The translations under genes were made by a program, and so were the position numbers. The notes beneath the pieces are model-generated. The model had not been told where the DNA came from, ran no database searches, and saw only the letters and a list, made by a program, of their open reading frames with translations. A stretch of 64,000 nt of DNA, taken from the NCBI GenBank assembly GCA_027563145.1, contig CP071306.1, forward strand, positions 1,116,001-1,180,000, read 5' to 3'. Below are positions 51,375 through 60,145 of this stretch, one piece after another (the stretch's first letter is position 1; each line of letters begins with the position of its first letter). Origin of the DNA: Halocatena halophila (GTDB taxonomy: Archaea; Halobacteriota; Halobacteria; Halobacteriales; Haloarculaceae).

Positions 51375-52960
51375 GCCCCAATCTCCGTGAAAACTGGCGA
51401 ATCATTCTATTGGCCGTGATGGTTCTTCTCAGTACGATCGCAATCTTCGGTCCCGTCGGGGGTGACCAGACGGTTCCCGGCGCGAACACGGCAAACCAGA
51501 CCGATGATCCGACGAATCTCCAGTTCGGATTGGATCTCTCCGGTGGCACACGCATTCGTGCGCCGCTGATCGGCATCACCGCCGAAGATGTCGAACTACA
51601 GGAGATGGAGAACGAAGAGGTTCGCGCGCTAGAGCGCAACCTCACCACCGAGCTCTCCGTCTCCACGCAGGATCTGACAATCCGAACCTCGGCAAACGAA
51701 ACGAACACCGTCGAGGTGTTCTCGAACAACATCACGAAAGCCCAGTTAGAGTCAGCACTCGATGAACACGGCGTGAACCACGGCGAAATCCGAGACGGTG
51801 TGACCGATCAGACGCTTTCAGAGACCGAGCGAACGCTCGACGATAAGATCTCTGGGGCTGGCCTTTCGGGTGGCGACGCCTCCATCTCGCGGTCGGCGAC
51901 CGGCGGTGAGGCGTTCATCGTCGTGGAAGTGCCAAACATGCCACGCGAGGCGGTCAAAGAGCTGATCAATGAGCAAGGAACCGTCCTCGTCGTGGCGCAT
52001 TTCCCCCAGAACGGGAGCTATCGAAACGTCCCAATGTTCTCCCAGGAGGGGATCGCCCACGTGGGCACAATGCAACGGAGTCAAACTGGCGAACCGAACG
52101 TACCGGTCGATCTCACGCCACGGGCCGGTGACAACTTCACGAACGCGATGAACACGTTCGGCTTTACCTCCCCGCAGGGGACAACGAACTGCACGTATCA
52201 GTCAAATCCGGACGACTCCGGCCACTGTATCTACACCGTCTCGAACGGCAAGGTGGTGAACGACACCATCGTCGAGGGGACGATCGTGCAGGGTGCTGGC
52301 CTCAACCCGGGGCTTGCGAGCACGATTCGGAACGGCGACTTCCAGAACGCGTTCCAGGTCGAAACGTCGAATGCTTCTGAAGCCCAGCGGTTGGCGCTCA
52401 ACATGCGCGCCGGTGCGTTGCCGACGAATCTCGATCTCGATGCGGGAACGACCTCCTACATCGAGCCGAGCCTGGCCCAGCGATTCAAATCGCTCTCGGT
52501 CGTGACGGGGCTGCTCGCCATGCTCGCCGTCGGTGCGGTCGTTGGCTGGCGCTATCGAGAGCCGAAGATCGCGATTCCGATGGTGCTCACGGCCGCCGCT
52601 GAGGTGTATCTCCTGCTCGGATTCGCCTCCATAATCGGGATGGCGCTGGATCTCTCACACATCGCCGGCTTCATCGCGGTGATCGGAACTGGCGTTGACG
52701 ATCTCGTCATCATCGCCGACGAGATTCTCCAACAGGGTGATGTTTCGACCAACAGGGTGTTCCGTTCGCGATTCCGCAAGGCGTTCTGGGTGATCGGCGC
52801 GGCCGCCGCCACGACCGTGATCGCGATGGCACCGCTGGCAGTGCTTTCGCTGGGTGATCTCCAGGGCTTTGCGATCGTCACGATCGTCGGCGTCCTGATC
52901 GGCGTGCTCGTCACCCGACCGGCATACGGTGACGTGATCAGAAATCTCGTAATGGATTAA
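51371..52960 (+). CDS. secD: protein-export membrane protein SecD
   Basis: 529 residues. Helix 1 is IILLAVMVLLSTIAIFGPVG; QFGLDLSGGTRIRAPL is the SecD signature; a large external domain (residues about 60-360) contains several N-x-S/T sequons. Five C-terminal helices include AEVYLLLGFASIIGMALDLSHIAGFIAVIGTGVDDLVI, with the conserved Asp. It forms the SecDF complex with SecF. The gene's stop overlaps the convergent rnhB stop by four bases, so the two transcripts meet there. Confidence 0.94.
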   Translation: MSPNLRENWRIILLAVMVLLSTIAIFGPVGGDQTVPGANTANQTDDPTNLQFGLDLSGGTRIRAPLIGITAEDVELQEMENEEVRALERNLTTELSVSTQDLTIRTSANETNTVEVFSNNITKAQLESALDEHGVNHGEIRDGVTDQTLSETERTLDDKISGAGLSGGDASISRSATGGEAFIVVEVPNMPREAVKELINEQGTVLVVAHFPQNGSYRNVPMFSQEGIAHVGTMQRSQTGEPNVPVDLTPRAGDNFTNAMNTFGFTSPQGTTNCTYQSNPDDSGHCIYTVSNGKVVNDTIVEGTIVQGAGLNPGLASTIRNGDFQNAFQVETSNASEAQRLALNMRAGALPTNLDLDAGTTSYIEPSLAQRFKSLSVVTGLLAMLAVGAVVGWRYREPKIAIPMVLTAAAEVYLLLGFASIIGMALDLSHIAGFIAVIGTGVDDLVIIADEILQQGDVSTNRVFRSRFRKAFWVIGAAAATTVIAMAPLAVLSLGDLQGFAIVTIVGVLIGVLVTRPAYGDVIRNLVMD

Positions 52961-53610
52961 AGCGAGTCAAGCGTCGTCTGCTCAACGCTCGCGACGATAT
53001 CCGTGGCGGTTTTCCAGGAAGAACGTGCACAGTCCGGGAGCTCGCCGTGTGTTTCGACGTACGTTTCAAGAAATGATCGCGTGGTTGGATCGCCCGGATA
53101 GCCGCTTCCAACGTCGCCGTACTCCTCGGCGATTGTGGCCACTGCTCTGTCCCGTTCGACCTTCGCGATGACGCTTGCTGCACCGACGATCGGATAGCGT
53201 TCGTCACCGCCGTGTTCGGCGTGAACGGTGAGTTGCGCATCGACTCTATCGCCCACCCGGCGGGCGAATCGATCGGCATCGGTGTCAGCACCATCAAGGA
53301 CGCCAGCCGTTTTGCTCCCACCATCAAGCGCGCCGTCGATCGCGTTCGCGTGCGCAACGACCGTCAGCGTGTTCATATCAGTGTCGGGGTCGTCGATTGT
53401 GTCGGTTGAAATTCTTGCGACGCCGACATCGAACGCCGAATCTGACCGAATCCTTGTGGCGAGTTCCGTGCGCGTCTGGGCTGTGAGCGCTTTCGAGTCG
53501 TCAATGCCGTCGGGGAGTTCATCGGTCGGCCCAACCACACAGGCGGCCACCATCGGACCGAGAACCGGCCCTTTTCCCGCTTCGTCGACGCCAAATTCGA
53601 ATGCTGACAT
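52957..53610 (-). CDS. rnhB: ribonuclease HII
   Basis: 217 residues. Active-site acids are visible: FGVDEAGKGPVLGPM (Asp-Glu), GIDDSKALT (Asp-Ser-Lys), LTVVAHANAIDGALDGG with the third Asp region, and AASVIAKVERDRAV with the last. RNase HII cuts the RNA strand of RNA-DNA hybrids and removes misincorporated ribonucleotides. The ATG at 53610 starts the family sequence (MSAFEFGVDEAG). It is six bases downstream of the pus10 stop and co-transcribed with it. Confidence 0.94.
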   Translation of the reverse strand: MSAFEFGVDEAGKGPVLGPMVAACVVGPTDELPDGIDDSKALTAQTRTELATRIRSDSAFDVGVARISTDTIDDPDTDMNTLTVVAHANAIDGALDGGSKTAGVLDGADTDADRFARRVGDRVDAQLTVHAEHGGDERYPIVGAASVIAKVERDRAVATIAEEYGDVGSGYPGDPTTRSFLETYVETHGELPDCARSSWKTATDIVASVEQTTLDSL

Positions 53611-53615
53611 CTGTC

Positions 53616-54896
53616 TCACCGGAGGAACGCAGGATCGGCAAACGGCTCGGATTCACCCTCAACCGCCAGCACGTCGAGCGTAGACACTGTGCTCTCGACG
53701 CCAAGCAGTCCGGCGAGACTTGGCTCGGTTCGGCCATCGTCGCCCGAGACGAGCTCTTTGACGTAGAGGCCACCCTCGCCGTGGAGTTCGATCGAGGCGT
53801 GGGTCTCGTCGGTCAGTTCGCCCTCGATATCGTACACTGTCCGCGTGCGATCGATATCCGCACGGCGGTGGTCTACCCGTTCTGGCGTCCGCTGGGTGAT
53901 CGTTGACCCGTTCAGTTCCTCAAGCGCTGTGGCGAGCGCTTCAGCGGAGACTGGTTCGGCGAACGTCACTGCCATGCGGTAGGTCTTCGATGCATCCAGG
54001 CGTTTGACCCGCTCGACCATCTCGTGGGTTGCAAGGGACAGATCACTGACAGAAGCTGCGGGAGCTTCGTCGTTGATCTGTATCTCAATTGCCTCGAGAT
54101 CGACAGTCCGGCGGCGTGGCTCTTCGATCTCGATCACGAACGGACGACCGGTGCCCAGCATGAGCGCATCAACGTCCTCTCGGCCCGCACCGTGAAAGAC
54201 CGCACCGCTGCCGTCCATCGCTTGTTGGACGATCGGGGCCGTCTGCTGTTCGACGCTCGTGCCGTAGCGATAGCCGGTTCCGTCACAGGCTTCACACGTT
54301 TCTCCCCGATGGAGTCCAGTCTGTGCGCAGTCAGAACACGGCCACTTCGTCTGAGGAACGTCGCGGGCCTCCTTCCGATAGCGCCCATAAACGAACGCCG
54401 AATGGATACGGACCTCGACCTCGTCGGTTGCAAGATCGATGAGTACCTGCACGTCCGGACGGTCGAGATCAACGTCTGTCTCGGTTTCTTCGCCGATTCG
54501 CTTTCCCACTTCCCGGTTCAGTTCGCGTTTGAGCGGTGCACCAGCGTCGGTTGCCAACCCAACGTCCTCACGGAGGAGCTCATCGTTCTCGGTGAGCAAC
54601 GGTGGCACCCGCGTTCCAACCTGATAGCTCTCGAACTCCCAGCCTTCGAGCGTGGCGATTGCACGCTGTGCGAACGTTTCGATGCGGTCGCTTTCACCCT
54701 CACACACCCAACACCGTTCGTCGTCGGTCGGATCCGAATACGGCTCGTCAGCTTTGAGGGCGTGTGTGATTCGAAGCGAGCGCCCCCGCTCGGTGTTCGT
54801 CAGCCCAAAACTCCGGTCGGCAACAAGCCGGCCGAGACAGGCGTCGCACAGCGGCCCCGTCGCGGTTGCCTTGCTGGTGAGATCGAGAAGCTCCAT
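53616..54896 (-). CDS. pus10: tRNA pseudouridine synthase Pus10
   Basis: 426 residues. The N-terminal part has a zinc site (LCDACLGRLV and CWVCEGE, plus the later CSDC and CEACDGTGYRYGT pair) and a THUMP-like region. The catalytic block is FHGAGREDVDALMLGTGRPFVIEIEEPRRR in pieces, with Asp in REDVDALMLG. The end EGGLYVKELVSGDDGRTEPSL has the C-terminal Lys-Glu-Leu and Pro-Ser motifs. Archaeal Pus10 makes pseudouridine 54 and 55 in tRNA. The length is standard. Confidence 0.94.
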   Translation of the reverse strand: MELLDLTSKATATGPLCDACLGRLVADRSFGLTNTERGRSLRITHALKADEPYSDPTDDERCWVCEGESDRIETFAQRAIATLEGWEFESYQVGTRVPPLLTENDELLREDVGLATDAGAPLKRELNREVGKRIGEETETDVDLDRPDVQVLIDLATDEVEVRIHSAFVYGRYRKEARDVPQTKWPCSDCAQTGLHRGETCEACDGTGYRYGTSVEQQTAPIVQQAMDGSGAVFHGAGREDVDALMLGTGRPFVIEIEEPRRRTVDLEAIEIQINDEAPAASVSDLSLATHEMVERVKRLDASKTYRMAVTFAEPVSAEALATALEELNGSTITQRTPERVDHRRADIDRTRTVYDIEGELTDETHASIELHGEGGLYVKELVSGDDGRTEPSLAGLLGVESTVSTLDVLAVEGESEPFADPAFLR

Positions 54897-54962
54897 CGTT
54901 GGGGCACGCTACACGGTGGACTGATTTGTCCGTTGTGTGTTCGAGGCACGGATCACGCAAAA

Positions 54963-55130
54963 CTAGACGACCGCGTCGTGTACCGTCCGAGCGTGTTCTT
55001 TCAGCTCGTCGGCCGTATCGAAAAGCTGTCCACAACTACACCGGTGACGTGCACACACCGGCTCGTGAACGTCGTTCGTGGCCATACGGTCCTCTCGGCC
55101 CACACCAATATGTACGTTGTGTTTATTCAT
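54963..55130 (-). CDS. C2H2 zinc-finger mini-protein
   Basis: 55 residues. It contains one C2H2 finger at the end: HRCSCGQLFDTADELKEHARTVH, with a C-x-C pair (unusually tight) and H-x4-H. An internal ATG at 55085 (MATNDVHEP) would give a 40-residue form; both keep the finger. Small C2H2 proteins of this kind are common in haloarchaea and have been linked to regulation. It lies 66 bases upstream of pus10, on the same strand, and 138 bases from trkA in the opposite direction. Confidence 0.65.
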   Translation of the reverse strand: MNKHNVHIGVGREDRMATNDVHEPVCARHRCSCGQLFDTADELKEHARTVHDAVV

Positions 55131-55238
55131 ACCAAATGGTGGATTAAGTACATATCTCGACAACGCAGATGGCTCACTACGCTCACCGAGAACGATGCTA
55201 CACCCTCCAGCAGTGTATACGGTACCGTTGCACGAACG

Positions 55239-55247
55239 TTTTTAGTA
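55239..55247 (+). promoter_or_regulatory. TATA-like element before trkA
   Basis: TTTTTAGTA is placed about 22-30 bases before the trkA ATG at 55269, the distance of leaderless haloarchaeal transcripts. Confidence 0.45.
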
Positions 55248-55268
55248 TTAGTTGTTCTTTCCATCGGT

Positions 55269-55940
55269 ATGAAGTTCGTACTCGTGGGCTACGGACGGGT
55301 TGGAATTCGAACGGCCAACATTCTCAAAGAGGAGGATCACGAGGTCGTAATCGTCGATTCAAACCCGGAAAAGGTCGAACTCGCGCGATCTCGTGGGTTT
55401 GAGGTGTACGCTGGAAGTGGCGACGACGACAGCGTCCTCAAAGCGGCTGGCATTGAAACCGCCAACGCCGTGGGGGGGCTAACCGGCGATCTGACGGTGA
55501 ATTTGAGTGCCTGCGTGATCGCCGATCGATACGGCTGTCGGACGGTGTTGCGGATCGATGACGACTACCACGCAGACATCTACGAAAAGTACGCCGCAGA
55601 GGTAGACGCAGTGGTGTATCCAGAGCGACTCGGTGCAGCAGGAGCGAAAACCGCGTTGCAGGGGGGTGACTTCGACGTGTTGGGCGATCTCACCGAGAAT
55701 CTTTCTGCAGGAACCGTCACCGTGGGAAAAGACGCCGGAGTGATTGGTGAACAGGTTCGGGCCGTCGATCTCCCGGAGGAAGTACTGGTTTATGCACACG
55801 GCCGAGCGGGTGAGCCGATGACGATTCCACTGCCACAGACGACGATCGAGGCCGGCGATCAGATTGCCTTTATGGCCGCTCCCACGGAGGTAGACGCCGT
55901 CCAGCAGCTGTTCGGTGGAACAGAGTCGCCGCCAGCGTGA
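55269..55940 (+). CDS. trkA: TrkA-type potassium uptake regulatory protein
   Basis: 223 residues. RCK-N is shown by MKFVLVGYGRVGIRTANILKEE and HEVVIVDSNPEKVELA (NAD-binding GxGxxG and acidic strand end). The RCK-C part is VRAVDLPEEVLVYAHGRAG and TTIEAGDQIAFMAAP. It gates Trk/Ktr K+ channels in response to nucleotide; haloarchaea need very high K+. No Trk membrane subunit is in this window. The ATG at 55269 matches the TATA element; longer open sequence upstream to 54024 is antisense to pus10 and not coding. Confidence 0.9.
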   Translation: MKFVLVGYGRVGIRTANILKEEDHEVVIVDSNPEKVELARSRGFEVYAGSGDDDSVLKAAGIETANAVGGLTGDLTVNLSACVIADRYGCRTVLRIDDDYHADIYEKYAAEVDAVVYPERLGAAGAKTALQGGDFDVLGDLTENLSAGTVTVGKDAGVIGEQVRAVDLPEEVLVYAHGRAGEPMTIPLPQTTIEAGDQIAFMAAPTEVDAVQQLFGGTESPPA

Positions 55941-55982
55941 GCCGCCGACGGAGGTTTGGCGCTTGCACCCGTATCAGCCACC

Positions 55983-56078
55983 ATGTCGTTGCAATCGCTG
56001 TTCGAACGCGCCGATGCGTACGAGGTGACAGTTGTGGAGATCACCGACGCCCTCCAGTCAGTTCGCAATGACCGATAG
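55983..56078 (+). CDS. 31-residue ORF overlapping the PIN-like gene
   Basis: The frame reads MSLQSLFERADAYEVTVVEI then TDALQSVRNDR. It is a short acidic amphipathic helix pair. The stop overlaps the start region of the next gene by 11 bases, so translation of the two is linked. It is 42 bases downstream of the trkA stop. I recognise no family; a small partner or leader for the PIN-like protein is possible. Confidence 0.45.
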   Translation: MSLQSLFERADAYEVTVVEITDALQSVRNDR

Positions 56079-56535
56079 CACGACGATTGTGGCCGACAGC
56101 GACGTTCTGGTCGCTGATCTGCTCGTTGGAGGAACTGCCCGCACGGCACTGTCGGCTATTCGTGAACATAGCTGGCTGACGCTCGTTGTGAGTAAACCGT
56201 TGATCGAGCAGTCTGCGACGGTAATCGAGACGCTCACGACCGCTGAGCTGGCTACCGACTGGCGCGCGCTCATCGAAGACGGCACACAGCTGGCCGACCA
56301 TCGCCCAGGCGACCACCCGGCACTGGCGGCGGCCTACGCGAGCGGCGCGGCACACGTACTCACGTTCGATGAACAGTTGCTAACCGCCAGCACGGCCAGA
56401 GCGCTACAGCATCGCCTCAACTGCTCCATCAAGCCCCCCGACGGCTTCGTTCAGCTGTTCGATCCGGCCGCACTCTACGAACACGCGTTCGACGAGTCGT
56501 ATCCTGGACCGGACGAGAGCGCAACCGAGTGGTGA
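56068..56535 (+). CDS. PIN-domain-like protein
   Basis: 155 residues. VADSDVLVADLLVGG near the start has the first acidic residue of PIN nucleases. The later TFDEQLLTASTARALQHRLN (Asp near residue 105) and EDGTQLADHRPGDHPALAA supply further acids, giving a reduced acidic quartet. It may be a sequence-divergent nuclease or a degenerate member. The small ORF at 55983 overlaps its start and could be its partner, as in VapBC pairs, but with a different kind of partner. Start at 56068 (MTDSTTIVADSD) is fixed by this overlap. Confidence 0.65.
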   Translation: MTDSTTIVADSDVLVADLLVGGTARTALSAIREHSWLTLVVSKPLIEQSATVIETLTTAELATDWRALIEDGTQLADHRPGDHPALAAAYASGAAHVLTFDEQLLTASTARALQHRLNCSIKPPDGFVQLFDPAALYEHAFDESYPGPDESATEW

Positions 56536-56771
56536 CTACGAGCTGCAGTTTGTGGAATGTTTGGGTGATTCTCTTCTCAACGTCCTAACGAAACGTGCTA
56601 CTGTCGGCCCTAGATGCTTTCAGAACCTGGTTATCGAGGGATCTCATCAACCATCATAATATATCAGCTAAAGTAATATAAACAGATATGTTTGATTATA
56701 AATTATATCTAATGAAGGCCAATAAGATAATTATCACTTGATCAATTTTACAAAGTGTTGTTGTAGAATAT

Positions 56772-58622
56772 ATGAGCAGAGAAAACGATACAACTCGATC
56801 AGATCCAGATCTATCGTCACCGGAAGAGTCGAAATCGAACGTGCCGATGATCGACCGACGGAAGCTGCTACGCGGGATCGCAGTCGCGGGTGGGTTCGCT
56901 GCTGGTGGCCCACAGTTGTTCGCCCAGGAGGCGGATGCCTATGATGGTGAGTACGACGACGTGTATGAGCTCCAGGATCGCCTCGAAGAGGCAATTGCCA
57001 GTCGGCAGGAGACGATTCAGCAGTTGCTCGTCAATCTAACGACAATCGAATCGGATTACGACAGCACGTATTTCGATCTTACGAAGAAGATGCACGGAAT
57101 CGAAATGTATCCATCGTTGTTCATGAAGGGAATGTCGATGGAGACGAACAGTAACGATGACCCATATCCAGAAGGCTTCGTTTCCGTCGGGGCCCACGAG
57201 GCCGTCATGAGTCCGATTCTTCGGAATCGGGATGAATATAATAATATCCCACAGGGTGACGAACGCCGGTTTATTAGTCCCCAGTCAGTCCATTCTTTCC
57301 CAACGGAGGGGATGGATTCGTGGTCCGGAACGATGCCACCCGCACCATCTCCCGGCAGCGACCATATGGCCGGGGAGATGGTCGATCTCTATTGGATGGC
57401 GGCCCTTCGTGATCAGCCGTTCGATGCCTATAGTGGGACGCTCGACGGTGCGATCACGAAATCGGATATCAATGCAGATATCACCACCATAGCGGACGCG
57501 ATACAAACCCCGTGGTGGCACAATACTGGCTATCTGTTCGTGGAAGCAGCGACCGACGAACTTGATTATGGACCGTACCTCTCTCAGTTTCTGATTCAGG
57601 ATGTAATGTTCGGTGCATTCCCGATTAGTCCAGAGATCAAGACGTTCCAACAGGGTCAAGATTATCGTACAACACGCCAGGAATGGTTACGACTGCTAGC
57701 AGGAGAAGGCCAGGGAGCAGAGTCCTCACCGCCTGCATCAAGGTTGACTGAAGGGCCACGCTACATTGCTACAGGACGCGATCTCGCGGCGTTGGTGAAT
57801 TTCGATCCGTCATACCACGTTTATGTCATGGCCGCACTCACGCTCCTGGATCAGGGGATCTCAATGAACCCAGCACTCCAATACATGACAGACGCAGGAA
57901 ACAAGATATTCGATTACATCGACGGTGGACCTGTAGCGCTGTTGGATCTCATTGGTCGAGCTGCACGTAACGCTCTTCTCACAGCGTGGTATCACAAGTG
58001 GCGCGTCCATCTCCGCCTTCGTCCCGAAACGTTCGCCGGTCGAATTCACTCCCAACGGATAGATAGTCGATATTATGGCATTTCAGATCTCGTTTTCGAA
58101 TCGAATGCGCTCACCGAAATCGAGGAGAACACCGGGACTGCCTTTCTCCCGCTGGCGTACAAGGAGGGGGCACCGGTACATCCGGCGTATCCCAGTGGAC
58201 ACTCAACTATCGCAGGAGCCTGTGGAACCGTTCTGAAAACCTTTTTCAAGAACGAAGACTGGCCTGGAGAGCTGTTCGTTCCAGTCGATCATGGAGCCAG
58301 CCGAACGACCGTTCCCGTCCCAGCGAACCATCAGGGGGTCCATCAGGAGATTGATAAACTGATGTCGAATATGGGTCTCGGACGCTTATTCGCTGGCGTT
58401 CACTACTACAGCGATCACTACTGGGGAATCAAACTCGGAGAACAAACAGCCGTTGCCATGTTACGAGACGTCCTCGATCAAGCATACACTGACGGTCGAG
58501 ATGTCACTCCAACCTTTACCGAATATTTCGGAGATTACAGCAACCCACTGGAGATCTCGATCGAGGAATTAGAGAATCTTCGCGAGAGTGCCACACACGG
58601 TCTTACATATCCAAAATCGTAA
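56772..58622 (+). CDS. Tat-exported vanadium-dependent haloperoxidase (bromoperoxidase-like)
   Basis: 616 residues. A Tat signal (IDRRKLLRGIAVAGGFAAGG, near residue 28) sends it out. The PAP2-type C-terminal half carries every vanadate ligand of algal bromoperoxidase in register: K409, R417-P418 (KWRVHLRLRP), His470 (VHPAYPSGH), S475-G476-H477, R538 and H544-D548 (GRLFAGVHYYSD). The spacing K to R (8) and S to R (63) agrees with Ascophyllum. It should use H2O2 to oxidise bromide or iodide; chloride is less likely because of His at 470. It lies in a small AT-rich patch. An acid phosphatase activity cannot be excluded. Confidence 0.85.
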   Translation: MSRENDTTRSDPDLSSPEESKSNVPMIDRRKLLRGIAVAGGFAAGGPQLFAQEADAYDGEYDDVYELQDRLEEAIASRQETIQQLLVNLTTIESDYDSTYFDLTKKMHGIEMYPSLFMKGMSMETNSNDDPYPEGFVSVGAHEAVMSPILRNRDEYNNIPQGDERRFISPQSVHSFPTEGMDSWSGTMPPAPSPGSDHMAGEMVDLYWMAALRDQPFDAYSGTLDGAITKSDINADITTIADAIQTPWWHNTGYLFVEAATDELDYGPYLSQFLIQDVMFGAFPISPEIKTFQQGQDYRTTRQEWLRLLAGEGQGAESSPPASRLTEGPRYIATGRDLAALVNFDPSYHVYVMAALTLLDQGISMNPALQYMTDAGNKIFDYIDGGPVALLDLIGRAARNALLTAWYHKWRVHLRLRPETFAGRIHSQRIDSRYYGISDLVFESNALTEIEENTGTAFLPLAYKEGAPVHPAYPSGHSTIAGACGTVLKTFFKNEDWPGELFVPVDHGASRTTVPVPANHQGVHQEIDKLMSNMGLGRLFAGVHYYSDHYWGIKLGEQTAVAMLRDVLDQAYTDGRDVTPTFTEYFGDYSNPLEISIEELENLRESATHGLTYPKS

Positions 58623-58843
58623 CCGATCCACTGGTGCAATGATCTCGAAATCGATTGTGAATACAGTCTAGCCGATATCGACAACGGATCTGATCGGTCC
58701 CAACCACCGCGCAGGTGTTTTCCCGTCCATACGTGGAGGGACCGAATAGTGACATCCGTAATGATCATTATATATAGATTATTGAGTCATAATTATAGGA
58801 TAGATATGGAAAATTATTAGTAAGGTGTATTTTATTTATCTTT

Positions 58844-60145
58844 ATGGATCGTAGGCAATTCCTTCAACGAACCGGAGTAGCGGCTGTCGGTGTAGCGACG
58901 ATCAACGTATTCAACGGACGAGTAGCGGGGGCAGTTCAGTCTCCTCCGCTGGTTTCGACCTACGATCACTACGACTACCAGCAACCCCCAGGTCCGGACC
59001 AGGGGTACTATCTCACTCTGAAAGATGGGTATACGGAAACGGGGTACGACACTATTGGGGATATTCCCAGTCTGGACACAGAATGTCAGGAGGTAGTTGT
59101 TTATATCCACGGGTTGGATGTCGACGACGAGCAGGTCGTTGACAGAGCGACCACGGCTCGTACTGTGCTTCAAGATTCGGGGTATTCCGGTGGATTTGTA
59201 GGTTATTCGTGGGACTCCGCTACGTGGTCGATATATCGCTCTAACGAGGTTGCAGAACGGAATGGGACGAAGCTCGCACAGTTTTTGGTCGATCTCAAGA
59301 TGGCCTGTCCCGAACAGACGGTTCATCTCGTCAGTCACGGTCTCGGCGCTCGGGTTGTTATGAGCTCACTCGAAGAGCTCGACACTCACAACAGCTGGAC
59401 TGCTGAGATGGAGATCGGATCGGTCCAGTTACTCGGTGCTGCAGTGGACAACACGGAGCCTGCTGTAGCGCCGATCGACAGAATCATCACAGAGCAAACT
59501 GGAACGACGAAAAACTACCACAGTGAACAGGATGCTGCGCTCTCGGATATGGTGTACTACATCGACACCGTCGACACTGCACTTGGCGAAACGGGAGTTC
59601 CAAGCAGTCATGGTGATCCCGAAAACTACACCGATATCGATGTTACAGCTGACGTTGGGGCCGACCATTCGGCCTACCTAACCGTCGCAAGTGATGAGAT
59701 CGCCAGCGAGTTCGGAGACGAGCCAGTCGAATACAGTTGGCCATTGTACGCCCACGGTGACGAGGGCGAGGCCGTATACACAATACAATATTTACTGGGC
59801 CAGCACGGTCACGAGTTGAACACTCACGATGGGATCTATGGGCCGGAAACGAAAAACACCATAGAGACGTTCCAGAACGACCGTGGGCTCCTCGTCGACG
59901 GTATCGTTGGGCCGAATACGTGGCGTGAGCTGATCGTTCCTGTCTTTCCAGATCAGGCTCCGTGGTGGGCGACATTTGCCACACAGCACAATCTCAAACA
60001 CGGCCATGGATACGATATCGCTGTCGATGGCGACTACGGACCCGAAACCAGAAGTGCAATAGAAGACTTCCAGCGTGATTCTGGTCTCACCGTCGATGGT
60101 CTCGTCGGTACAAACACCTGGCAAGCACTCGTCGACCGACTGTAG
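58844..60145 (+). CDS. Tat-exported alpha/beta-hydrolase-like protein with two peptidoglycan-binding-like repeats
   Basis: 433 residues. Tat signal: MDRRQFLQRTGVAAVGVA. Residues about 80-250 are an alpha/beta-hydrolase-like domain (VVVYIHGLDVDDE, FVGYSWDS, VHLVSHGLGARVV). In the nucleophile elbow Gly166 stands where Ser is expected (S-H-G-L-G for G/S-H-S-L-G), so it is probably inactive as a serine hydrolase, or Ser164 acts instead. The C-terminus has two PG_binding_1 repeats: LNTHDGIYGPETKNTIETF and DIAVDGDYGPETRSAIEDF, each ending in WRELI or WQALV. Haloarchaea have no murein, so another polymer may be bound. Confidence 0.8.
   Translation: MDRRQFLQRTGVAAVGVATINVFNGRVAGAVQSPPLVSTYDHYDYQQPPGPDQGYYLTLKDGYTETGYDTIGDIPSLDTECQEVVVYIHGLDVDDEQVVDRATTARTVLQDSGYSGGFVGYSWDSATWSIYRSNEVAERNGTKLAQFLVDLKMACPEQTVHLVSHGLGARVVMSSLEELDTHNSWTAEMEIGSVQLLGAAVDNTEPAVAPIDRIITEQTGTTKNYHSEQDAALSDMVYYIDTVDTALGETGVPSSHGDPENYTDIDVTADVGADHSAYLTVASDEIASEFGDEPVEYSWPLYAHGDEGEAVYTIQYLLGQHGHELNTHDGIYGPETKNTIETFQNDRGLLVDGIVGPNTWRELIVPVFPDQAPWWATFATQHNLKHGHGYDIAVDGDYGPETRSAIEDFQRDSGLTVDGLVGTNTWQALVDRL

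Noticed and set aside
54024..55268. In-frame upstream extension of trkA
   Set aside because: It is antisense to pus10. The TATA element at 55239 and the RCK start MKFVLVGYG both fix the ATG at 55269.
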